A stretch of 64,000 nucleotides of DNA from Stenopsyche tienmushanensis (Eukaryota > Arthropoda > Insecta > Trichoptera > Stenopsychidae): assembly GCA_008973525.1 (NCBI GenBank), contig WACJ01000516.1, forward strand, positions 992,001 to 1,056,000, read 5' to 3'. The number at the start of each line of letters is the position of its first letter. The stretch's first letter is position 1. The position numbers and the translations under genes were made by a program. Shown here in pieces: positions 52,571 through 63,002 of the stretch. The notes beneath the pieces are model-generated. The model was not told where the DNA came from. It was given only the letters and a program-made list of their open reading frames with translations, and did no database searches.

Positions 52571-53529
52571 CTCCCTAATAAACTTACTACACCACATTCC
52601 TCTCATATGATCCTCTCACGTTTAATCGAGCGATGCACGCTTATGTAGCGTTACTTAAAAAAAAATCAATCATTATATTAAAGTAGTTACAATAAATAAA
52701 AAATAGGTTACTTAGTTTTTATCATAGAATTATCCTCATTTTACCCGTATGAAATTCAATTTAGTTTATGTACAATGGATATCCTTAATATCTATAGTAA
52801 ATATGTATATTTTTTAATCTGGAAAAACCAAAATCTAGGTTGCAGGGAACCTTTGAGTTCTAAAGGGTTCCGTGTAAAATTACCATTGAACTGAAAAATA
52901 GTCTTTAAGAAATGATGTCTTCGTGTGTTTGTTTTTCTTTTTATTCTATTAATTATTTTGTTTTGAAATGCTTAATAAAGAATATAGTTAAATTTAATTT
53001 TACAATAATAATTTATTTCCACTTTAAAAAAACGATTCTAAAAAATGGTAAGCGACAAATATACCATCTAAAATTACAAGACCAACCTAACAAAAACAAA
53101 GGGAAAGTATATTAAATGGTAGCTACATATAAAAAACAAGTCCTATGAATATACAAAGATAGAAATGCAGATTTCGAGACCGTTGGCAAAAGATATTGTA
53201 CCTGGTTCTTAGTAAAATAAAAATTTGAAAGTCTTTATAGAAAACACAGCAATGGGATGCTAGACTCGCTTAATCGCAAGAGAACTGTGAAAATTTTAAT
53301 TGCATTTACCCTAAAACCTTCATTCAGTTGAGAAGCATACTTTTTCTGACAAGTATATCTGTGATTTTTTATCCTCGTAATATTTATTGGATGCTGTAAA
53401 AATATAATTGAACATGAGGAGAGTAATGATGAAGAAGTAGTGCGTTTTGCAAGAAAGATAAAGATCAAATTTCATCAATTTCAAGCTCAAAAATTAAGGA
53501 TGTGTAATGTAAACCTCTTGCTGACAGAA

Positions 53530-54021
53530 GGCGGTCAGCTATCTTAGTCGCTGCTATTTGCCGCGAGATTTGCACCGGAAAGTGCTCAAAACCACAAGTG
53601 ATCGCTCCAAAACGAACACAGTACAGGGAGGCTCCGAATGTCAGTCTGGCACTGATAAACGATGGAGGTCAGGATTCTTTATGACTTTCGGTGACAGGAT
53701 TCAGGAACAGGAGCACCGCAGGGAGATTAAATCAAGAGATAAAATACTGGCGCAACTCATGTATTGTAAAAATAAGTGAAGCAGATGGCGTTTATGAGCA
53801 GCCGCAATATTTTTAATTTAATTGCCATCCGCCGAGTGTTAGCCCTCCACGCAACAGATGCATATAAATGTGAAAACCTTGTTGAGATGTTAGAAAAACT
53901 GACTATAGACAAAGAGGAATTGACCCGTGCAGATAGTTTATTGGACAATATCCAGTGGAACGAGTTCACCAACGAATGGGCGCACCCGAATATTTTGGTG
54001 ACATGGCAACATACATGTTAA
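53530..54021 (+). other. Two adjacent unassigned open frames
   Basis: Frame 1 (stop near 53779, no ATG in its first half) ends with a charged helix-like FGDRIQEQEHRREIKSRDK. Frame 2 starts at an ATG at 53785 and runs 78 codons to 54021, with a helical, amphipathic LVEMLEKLTIDKEELTRADS block. The composition is more coding-like than the flanks. I recognise neither; they may be exons of one small gene, or a decayed retrocopy carrying a frameshift. No splice signals are convincing. Confidence 0.3.
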
Positions 54022-54984
54022 TAGATAGTATAATTGAAATATTTTGATGACAATGCATCAAATATATATTTGTTCGAGTCATACTTCAATGTGATCACAA
54101 GATAAACAGATTTTTAAATAAATAAATTATTACATTTTCCAAATACTCTTTATTATTATTCATTTCTAAACATTTAACATATTTTTACACAAACATCTAA
54201 ATGGGATTTTATCTATGATAATATTAACAAGTATAATAATTAGATAAGTTCATATTCATACTCTAATGAGGAATGTGTTATTTTTTTATATATACATTTA
54301 CATAGATATATTTACTGGTTTCCCTTGATTAACTTGAGAAATTAAAAAAAATACTATGCAAAAATATTTGAAAACATGAATTCTGTTTATTTTTAAGACT
54401 TCAGTGGCAGTGTAAAACACTATATATTTACAAATAATAATTTATTTTAACATTTTATCGTAACATTTTATGATATAATTATTCAATTATAACACTCACA
54501 AAAAATAAAATACAGTTCAAAAAACCTGTAACAAAAATAATTAGATTATCGATCTTGTATTTTATGATTAAAACATTCTATTCGGATGATATATTTTTAT
54601 TTTGATAGATGCTGATTTTACATGCTTTAAAAATTCTCAACGTCATATATATATATACATGCAATAAATTATGTATTAATTAAAAGCCATAAAATTTGCT
54701 TCTGTATTATCTAAAATCTTTCAAGTTTGATCAAATACATACATATATATATGTTCGCAATATAATTAAATTGACTAAATCGTCCTTTTGTCTATTATAA
54801 TTTTATAAATAAGCAAAACAAATATGACAATAAGTTATTATAGTACATTAACCATTAGATATTTTGAACAAATGGTGAATCATTCACTGTTATGAAACAT
54901 TAATGCATACTCGTTATGAATTTTAATAACAATACTGTTTAAGATTACATATGTAACATTCATGTGGAAGTAAATTACACGATT

Positions 54985-57629
54985 TTAGAAAATCGGTATG
55001 TAGTTATCAATTTTTGCTCTATGCTTCTGAGCTACACATTCACTGATCCAGACGATATTGCGGCATTCTTGTTCCTTCAGTTTTAAATATGAATAGAACA
55101 CACCAAAGTGGAACTGTTGTAAGAAAGCATCAACGTTTAAGCGGACCTGCAATTGATAATAAATTAATTTCAATGTTTTATATTTAGTTATACAAACGTT
55201 ATTGTTAACGCAAAACCCACCTCGTGTTCAAAGAATTTATCTTCCAATGTTTTATCTCCTGCATTGTTACCGGCTCCCTCAAACAAAGCAGAATATTCTG
55301 CATAATATTCAGCTACGGCTTTGACTTGTTCATAATCATCGGCACGAGCTAAAGCGGCCAAGCCATCAGGATATAATTTTCCGCAGTTAGGATACAGCTT
55401 GGCGCGGTCATCTTTAGAAAGTTCAGTACCAAATGAGTTAATCGTTATGATAATAGCACGACGATCAGCTTCAAACTGTAATACAAAATTAACATTATTT
55501 TTATTTAAAAAAAAACCACAATTAAATTACAAATTAAAAAATTCAATTTAAAGAAAACTAACAGCCAGAATTTCACACATTGAATCGGCAGTGGTTCCGC
55601 CGATTTCCTTGCAGAAAGAATAGAAAGCCTCAAGGTATGCCTTGTACAATGTGTTACGAATGATTTCAATGTTCATTTCATCGAGATCTTGTTCACTGAT
55701 GCAATCAACGAAGAACGGGGCCAAAGGAGTATCTACCAACACTGCGTTGTAGAGTTCGGCCGGAGTAGCTGCGACATGAATAGCTTCCATTTGCTCAAAG
55801 GACCCCAGAGGATGACATTTCGGGATCAATTCAGAGATAGGCCTCTGATGCAAAGTTCCAGTGATCAACAGAATAATATTGTCGATCATGTAACTGTATG
55901 TTATGAAATCCAAAAACGTCGAAAGAGGTTCAACTGCATGATTTCGCATGTGCTGGAATTCAATTACGAGCTTTTCACGCAATTTATCATCGATCGTCGA
56001 AACTGACAATGGACTTGGTTCGTTGGCAAGGAACGTGCCATAATCTGTTCCTTGGAGATGAAGCTTGAGATCTGCAATTTAAAATAAATTACTAGGATAC
56101 ATCACTAAAAAACTATTTTATCTAATATATAAAAATTAATCTCCTTTGTCCGTATTTAATGCACTTCCATACCTTTCAGCCGATTACGATAAAACTTTGT
56201 CAACTTATTGTTTACTTTTGCGGGAATAAAATAGGCATAGTATAAATATTGTATGGATGCTGGCACATATTAGTCTGGTGAAATGAAGTTTGGGCTGCGG
56301 GAACGAGGATAAATAGGATGCGCGCGCAATACGGTGGTTAAATTGGTCTTCAATACAAAAGCAAGTATGCATATGCTTTTGGATTGCAGCTTTTCAGCTC
56401 ACGCTACACATGACCACGTACTGCGTTACTTTTTAAATAATTATTAAGTGCTTATGGCATTGCAACGCATACCGCGTATTCTCTAGTATTGTATAATTAT
56501 TCATAAGCGTGGCACTATCGAATATCTCTTATAAATTTAAATGGGGGAGAAGAAAATTTACTGTGAAAAATAATGGCAAAATTTACGTTTTTCGTTCGGA
56601 AGAATAAATTCTTATTAAAACGCAACTTTACCCAAGATCTTAAAACCTCCAAATATTAAAAACAAAATATATTGGAAATTCATACATCATTTAACAGAAC
56701 GTTTTGTTAGCTTTTTTTTATAAAAAACAGTAAATTCTTAAATAGTTCAAAACCAAAGAAAAGTACAGAAAAATGTGTAACATATTGTACAATTTATTCA
56801 ATGAAACTATAGTAATTTTACAAAAATTACCATTCAAAATAAGCAATTGCCTTAATTTTTTTAGTTTTAAATCCAGCCTAATAAAAATATAATATTGTTG
56901 AGTTAGGTTAATACATTAATAAAATAAATCATTAACGCTAATGTAATTTTTGCTGGAGTGATGATTATATGATTTATTCTATTACAAGGCCAAGAATCTA
57001 ATGTCTTAAATGTTTCTTTTTTAATGCAAAAAAAAAATGAATTGAAAGTCTTGTATTACACAAAAAAAGGTTCTAGTAATATTTTCGTTTTCAATATGTA
57101 TTATTTTATAATTAACATTTTAACAGCTATAGCAATCAATTTTCAAGCATTAAATGTTGAAGATTAAATAAAGCATATTAGATAATAATAATATTTCACA
57201 ATGACAAAATATAAATACTAATATTACTTTATGCAAAAATAGTTTATTTTACAGTTCAAATAATGGCGAAAATTAGACATACAAATTTTCAATGACTTGT
57301 AGATCCGACGCGATCACATGATATAAGCATTAAACTCATGGTGATTTTAAGTATTAACAAATACGCCTTATTTATATTACAATTATATGGAATCACCGAG
57401 ATATATTGATTTGAGAGGACGAAACATATTTCGAGTAAAACTTAAAAGAACAATCGATCGAGCCCAGATTGAGTGGACCCGAAAGCTTTTTAATGAGTAA
57501 TGCATTACCTTCGAGCGTTTCGCATTGCACGAGATTGAGGTAATCAGACTGCTTGAGGACTCCGCATTTGAACCCGCGGCAAAGTCCTTCCAAATATCCA
57601 CCGTCGATGTTAAACAAGCAACCCAACAT
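54985..57629 (-). CDS. VhaAC39-1: V-type H+-ATPase V0 subunit d (AC39)
   Basis: Membrane-associated, cytoplasm-facing V0 subunit that couples the central stalk to the c-ring of the proton pump acidifying endosomes, lysosomes and plasma-membrane apical domains. Exons on the minus strand: 57629-57509, 56071-55563, 55475-55221 and 55146-54985. All splice sites are GT...AG and phases agree (1,0,0). The product is 348 residues, close to the 350 of Drosophila and 351 of human. Conserved blocks in order: [14 protein letters not shown] and [15 protein letters not shown] (exon 1/2 join), [102 protein letters not shown] and the invariant end [10 protein letters not shown]. Intron 1 (about 1.44 kb) carries a Helitron. 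The start ATG has A at -3. The symbol follows the Drosophila orthologue by similarity. Confidence 0.97.
56121..56486 (+). mobile_element. Non-autonomous Helitron, copy 1
   Basis: Starts with TC (TCTAATATATAAAAATTAAT) and ends in CTAG (56483-56486), with A before and T after, the Helitron A|T target rule. A short hairpin (GGCATTGCAACGCATACC) precedes the CTAG. Along its length it matches about 62285-62647 in direct orientation (for example GAAATGAAGTTTGGGCTGCG and GGATGCGCGCGCAATACGGT). It has no helicase gene. It lies in intron 1 of the V-ATPase gene, on the opposite strand to transcription. Confidence 0.8.
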
Positions 57630-57648
57630 CTTGATCCGTCCCTTGAGC

Positions 57649-57705
57649 TCACCTGACAGCTACCAGCGCCTGACCGAGTTGGTCATATGACATGCGACTT
57701 GCCAT
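57649..57705 (-). promoter_or_regulatory. uORF or alternative 5' exon in the V-ATPase leader
   Basis: An 18-codon minus-strand frame ([18 protein letters not shown]) ends in TGA 19 bases before the main start ATG at 57629. Its last codons read GTCAG|GTGAGC, a near-consensus splice donor. It could repress translation as a uORF, or end an alternative first exon that skips the main ATG. The frame and donor are seen; function is inferred. Confidence 0.4.
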
Positions 57706-58492
57706 TCTAAAAAAGTCCACCTTGTCTCAATATTAATTTTCACCCATTTCGATTAGCAATATTAATAAAAACTCAATAGAATCGATATTTTTCCTTTCCA
57801 AATATACTTTAAAAATATTTATTACAGTATAGAATACTTCAAATAAATTTAATATACTACACTAAAAAAATATATGTACATAATTTAAGCTTGTAATTTT
57901 TATAAATAGTATCCGATATCAAACATATTTAATAAAAAATACTCTACTAGTATATTTTAATTTTTTTAATAATTTATTATAAATATTTAAATATCCAATT
58001 GAATATGAAATTATTTTGATAAATTTGAATTTAATTATATAATATGTATACATATTAATATTCTAGATTTATAATAAAAGCATTTTTATTCTTGTATTAA
58101 TTCAAATTAAGTTAAATAACAAGACGTATATATTCAAGTCACTAAAAATAAAATTAATATATCGATTATAGATAAAAACTAAATGATCTCTCCAATTAAA
58201 AAAAAGAACGAAATGACCAAAGGTATTAAGTAGCTGTAATATGTTTTGAATTTAAAAACTCAGTCTGTATAAAATTGAATTTAATATGTTTTTATCATTC
58301 AAGAATTATCTAATCTTATTTTTGTAACGACGCATTTTTGAAGCAAAAAATATGATGTTATGGCCAAAACAAAGAAGTTGAAAAACGTGCTAAGCACGCT
58401 TTTTGCTTCCACTTATTCGCAAAGTTTATTGCAGGAGGTTGTCTTGCGCCGTTTGTATTATTTTTTATAATACATAACTATATTCACTAGCC
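57706..58492. promoter_or_regulatory. Intergenic space of divergent V-ATPase and AHCY genes
   Basis: 863 bp separate the two start codons (57629 and 58493), with transcription facing outward, so the promoters must share this stretch. It is AT-rich; the AHCY side (58380-58492) is GC-richer with no obvious TATA box at a fixed distance. Coregulation is an inference from the layout. Confidence 0.5.
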
Positions 58493-61400
58493 ATGGCGAA
58501 ACAACAATTCAAAGTTGGTAAGTGATCGTTAGAAATGATTTATTCATTCATTATTTAAACAATGTAGCGATCATGATTGAAGGCTGTATATATATGCTAA
58601 TTTTATTTCAATCTTATGTCTATTGCAATTTCTTTATTAATTTTATTTATTCTATAAAAATGTTTATTAAAAATCTGTAAAAATTTATAATTTATATTAC
58701 TAACAACATTTAAGCTGTCATTTGTTTATTGATAAATAATGCAGAATTATTTAATGTACCTTTTTATTTTAATTTCATCGATATTTTTCAATGGGTTGTA
58801 TTTTGATTAATACTAATGTAAATTAATGCTAATTTGCTTTTTAAGAGCATATCTTTCAATGTATGAAATTCTAAAGTGTGAGAATACTGCTAAATAAACA
58901 TAACATAACCTATTTTTATATTAACCTCATACTCTATAACTTCAATTTTTTTTTAAATAGAAGTATAAATTTAAAATGTTCATGGATTAAACGAAAAGAA
59001 CGATGAATGCTAATAGCAATCATAATATTTTAATTGGCTTTTAATCCCGAAAATAAGTTGAGGCTTATATGTAGTAATATAATATAAAATATATAGAATC
59101 AAACATGTGAGCTACATGGTTAAAAATACAAAATCTTACTATAAATATATAAGTGTAAAAAAGCTCTTAATTTGCTTTTAATATACATATTTTTATATTG
59201 ATAAGTACGCATGATTGTGGGATGTTTTTATATCAATTTTATGATTAAATTAAAGTTATCAAATTTGTTACTTGCTTTTTATAACTAACCTCATTTTATG
59301 CATCATTAAAAGTAGTGACTAAGCACATTTAAATTATTATCTTCAGTTTGATTGTGATATAATAGTTAATTTAAATATATATATTGTACCCTTTGAATCG
59401 ATCCATTTATATAAAACTGATCATAAATCTAAAACAATTTGAATGAAATAGTTTTCTAAAATACTAGCGATGATTAAAAATAACATCTTTTCATACATAA
59501 TTTTTATAGATAAAAAATAAAATTTTAATTACTTCTTTTATCATGTTACTACTATTCATTTCATGGTTCACGCGCAAGAATGAATTATTTAAATTTACAT
59601 ATTTTATTAAGTATATTTCTCATATGATTTATTTATAAATTATTTCAGCCGATATCAGCCTCGCAGAATGGGGTCGCAAGGAAATAATTATGGCCGAAAA
59701 TGAAATGCCAGGATTGATGGCATGCCGTCAGAAATACGGTCCTATGAAAATCCTTAAAGGTGCTCGCATTGCTGGATGCCTTCATATGACCATCCAAACG
59801 GCCGTTTTGATAGAAACATTGAAAGACTTGGGAGCTGAGGTAACTATTACCAATCGTAAAATATCTCAAATCCAATTAATTAAATTACAATATTTTTATT
59901 CCGAAATAACTATGATTACGATTTAAAATTCATTATCTAATGAAACTTTGGTCGAAAAATATGTACCATTATTGTATAAGCAATTTTTTTTTTTTAGTTA
60001 AAAAATTATTTTCTAGAATACGTAACAAAGATTATTTTTATGTACATGGTTCATTTGCTTATCATCCGGGGTTATCTTCAAACTCTTGATGTTATTGTTT
60101 CATGTGAAAAATATTTTTTCAATATCGCGTCACATAAGGTTAAAAATGTCAGACCTTAGCTCACTTAACAATAGGATATTTTGGTTTAACATTGTTATCT
60201 ATTTCTCGAATTTGTAAAACATTATTCATATTTCATAAACAAGTCTTGTGTCATTGTGACGAAATATTGAACTCTTAATTTATATAACTATTTTTGTCTT
60301 TAAGGTTCAATGGTCAAGTTGTAATATCTTCAGCACACAAGATCATGCAGCTGCTGCCATTGCAAAAGCTGGGATACCTGTTTACGCTTGGAAAGGTGAA
60401 ACTGAAGAAGAATACACATGGTGTATTGAGCAGACAATCTTATTTTCCGATGGACAGGTATAATTATTTTATTATTATTAAACTCCGATTATTGTATTTG
60501 AGCCCCACGAGAAACTAAATTGATACAGGCTGGGTGACGAATGTGTTAAATTAAACAGTCTTTCATTTTTAAATTTTAGTTTACGTTTCTAACATATTTT
60601 TTTCCAATTGCAGCCCCTAAATATGATTTTGGACGATGGAGGAGATCTGACTAATCTAGTTCACGCTAAATTCCCTCAATACCTTTCTGGAATCAAAGGA
60701 ATCACTGAAGAGACTACTACTGGAGTTCATAATTTGTACAAAATGTTCAAGGAAGGCGTACTTAAAGCACCAGCAATAAACGTCAACGATTCAGTTACTA
60801 AAAGTAAATTCGATAACCTCTATGGTTGCAGAGAATCATTATGTGACGGTATCAAGAGAGCCACTGACGTCATGATCGCTGGAAAAGTATGCGTTGTAGC
60901 AGGCTATGGAGATGTTGGCAAAGGTTGTGCTCATTCTCTTAGGAGCTTCGGTGGACGAGTACTAGTTACCGAAATTGATCCAATCAACGCATTACAAGCC
61001 GCTATGGAAGGCTTCGAAGTCACCACCATGGAAGATGCAGCTAAAGAAGCTCAAATATTTGTTACTGCTACTGGTTGCGAAGACATCATCAAAGGAGAAC
61101 ATTTCTTAAATATGCGCAATGACAGTGTGGTGTGCAACATTGGCCACTTTGACTGTGAAATAGACGTCGCATGGCTGGATAAAAATGCTACTAAAGTCAA
61201 CATCAAACCACAAGTAGATCGATACAGATTGAACAATGGGAATCACATTATAATTCTAGCCGAAGGTCGCTTAGTCAATTTAGGCTGCGCCACTGGACAT
61301 TCATCCTTTGTGATGTCCAATTCTTTCACTAATCAAGTTTTGGCACAGATTGAATTATGGACCAAACCTGAAAATTATAAAATCGGAGTATATGTGCTGC

Positions 61401-61540
61401 CTAAAAAATTAGACGAAGAAGTTGCTGCTTTACATTTGGATCATTTGGGTGTGAAACTTACAAAATTAACACCCAAACAAGCAGCATACCTCAACATACC
61501 GGTTGAAGGACCATTCAAACCTGAATACTACCGTTATTAA
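58493..61540 (+). CDS. Ahcy: Adenosylhomocysteinase (S-adenosylhomocysteine hydrolase)
   Basis: Cytosolic NAD+-dependent enzyme that splits S-adenosylhomocysteine into adenosine and homocysteine and so relieves product inhibition of methyltransferases. Exons: 58493-58517, 59649-59839, 60305-60457 and 60614-61540; phases 1, 0, 0 agree. The product is 431 residues (human 432). It shows the N-terminal [17 protein letters not shown] and [11 protein letters not shown] blocks; [46 protein letters not shown] with the substrate-site Lys and Asp; the Rossmann NAD motif [13 protein letters not shown] (GxGxxG); [39 protein letters not shown]; and the C-terminal FKPEYYRY whose Lys and Tyr reach the neighbouring subunit's NAD. 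One odd point: GHSSFVM has Ser where nearly all relatives have Pro. A 1.1-kb first intron follows only eight codons. An AATAAA lies at 61609. Confidence 0.98.
58518..59648 (+). other. AHCY intron 1
   Basis: Donor TTG|GTAAGT and acceptor ATTTCAG|CC. Very AT-rich, with no exon, repeat family or RNA gene recognised. Confidence 0.85.
59840..60304 (+). other. AHCY intron 2
   Basis: Donor GAG|GTAACT and acceptor TTTAAG|GTT, phase 0. AT-rich, with nothing recognised. Confidence 0.85.
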
Positions 61541-61608
61541 ACTTTACCTTGATATTGGTAACCAATTTTTACCTCAAAAATATTCATCCACTTTATGAAT
61601 TTTTATAC

Positions 61609-61614
61609 AATAAA
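61609..61614 (+). terminator. AHCY poly(A) signal
   Basis: AATAAA 69 bases after the stop codon, followed by a GTGATGTTTGTTTT downstream element (about 61638-61651). Confidence 0.6.
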
Positions 61615-63002
61615 AACTGAGTGTATTTTAAAAATACTGTGATGTTTGTTTTTATTTCATTTTACTCTTGTACTTACTTTCTCTCAATTTTAAACTAAAA
61701 TATCAATAAACCTGGTTTTAAAGTATCATTTTTTTCATTTCAAATAAATTTAAAATGGTACAAGTTTTGGCTTCAAAAGACCGAAGCATCGGTCTTAAAC
61801 TCAGTAAAAATGTGTAATACACATAAATCGATCATGAGTTATGTGTTACACAAATAGCATGTATGCAATAAATTTTTACCATAATTTTTTTCATTGATAG
61901 AATTGTTTTATAATATATACATCATCATAGTGTAGCCACAAACAGTGCACTGCAGAACTATGAGCCTCTTCAATATCCATTCATAGGAAGGGTTTACATC
62001 CATCTTGTCTGTATCATACATTCACCTCCTCATTTGCTCGATATTGAAGGTAGCATAACCTCCGAGTCTCATTTAGAATGCTCACCCAGCAGGTATCCTG
62101 AATGAGCATATTAATGAATGCTTTCGCGGCCATCTCAATAGAGAGAAGAAACTACATTGATACGAAATTCATTCTCCGATGAATTCTCGGATTTGCGGAA
62201 TGATTCCTAGGCACGTTTAATGGAAAATTGCTCACACAATTCTAGCGTGGTATGTATAATTCATACTCGAATGTGACGATGCTTGCGTCTCTCGAATCTC
62301 TGTTTGTTCGTATATAATGCACTGCCATACCGTTCATCCGATTGCGATAAAACATTGTTAACTTACTGTTTACACTTGTGGGAATAACAGGTATAGTAAA
62401 AATATTGTATAGATGCACAATGTTGGCGCATAATGGTGAAATGAAGTTTGGGCTGCGGGGACAGGGAGAGAAAGGATGCGCGCGCAATACGGTGATTATA
62501 TGATACCGCAAGTCGGTCTTCAAGACAAGAGCGAGTGTGCATTTTAAGCACGCGCTACACGTGACAAGAAGCAATAAACCATGTACTGCGTTTCTTTTCA
62601 AATAATTATTAACCATGGCATTGCAACGCATGCCGGGTATTCACTAGTTACAAATGAACCTTTGATTAGTTATATAACTTAGGGCTTCAGTGCTTACACA
62701 CAAGTTAAAATGAATCACAGCTTTTTTTTGATTTATGATGTAATTATTTAATGTATTTGCAAGATAAATGAATTGTAAACATTAATAAATACAATGTTTT
62801 CGTTGATAAATAGACTTCAGTTAGGTTTTATAGTGACCCAAACAAAACATTAATTAAAAAATCTTTAAACCTTTTACGTAACATGATTGTTAAAACAGAT
62901 ACTTCGATTAAATTTTTACTCTCACCAAAACCGTAATGTAAAATAAACTAGAGTAAAAATGTCAATAAAAGAATCGTACAAATATTCCTAAATAATATAA
63001 GA
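61615..63002. other. Intergenic DNA between convergent AHCY and kinase genes
   Basis: It holds the second Helitron copy (about 62261-62647) and a less AT-rich tract at about 61930-62200 with no readable frame. The minus-strand frame 62242-62631 lies inside the Helitron and is not a gene. Confidence 0.5.
62261..62647 (+). mobile_element. Non-autonomous Helitron, copy 2
   Basis: Same family and orientation as 56121-56486. The 3' end is well preserved: hairpin GGCATTGC-AAC-GCATGCC at 62617-62634, then CTAG at 62644-62647, then T. The 5' terminus is diverged; TC at 62261 is the best guess, and clear similarity begins near 62285. It has no coding capacity of its own. Confidence 0.75.

Larger units (their letters stand above)
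51760..54984. other. Intergenic DNA between convergent THG1 and V-ATPase genes
   Basis: It contains an A/C-skewed tract (52135-52570), two unassigned frames near 53530-54021 and otherwise very AT-rich DNA that includes the V-ATPase 3' UTR (a minus-strand AATAAA at 54386-54391). I see no clear host gene. Confidence 0.45.

Noticed and set aside
55689..56006. 105-codon plus-strand frame
   Set aside because: It is the antisense shadow of V-ATPase exon 2, whose protein match is unambiguous.
62242..62631. 129-codon minus-strand frame
   Set aside because: It lies wholly inside Helitron copy 2, and the equivalent stretch of copy 1 does not keep it open.
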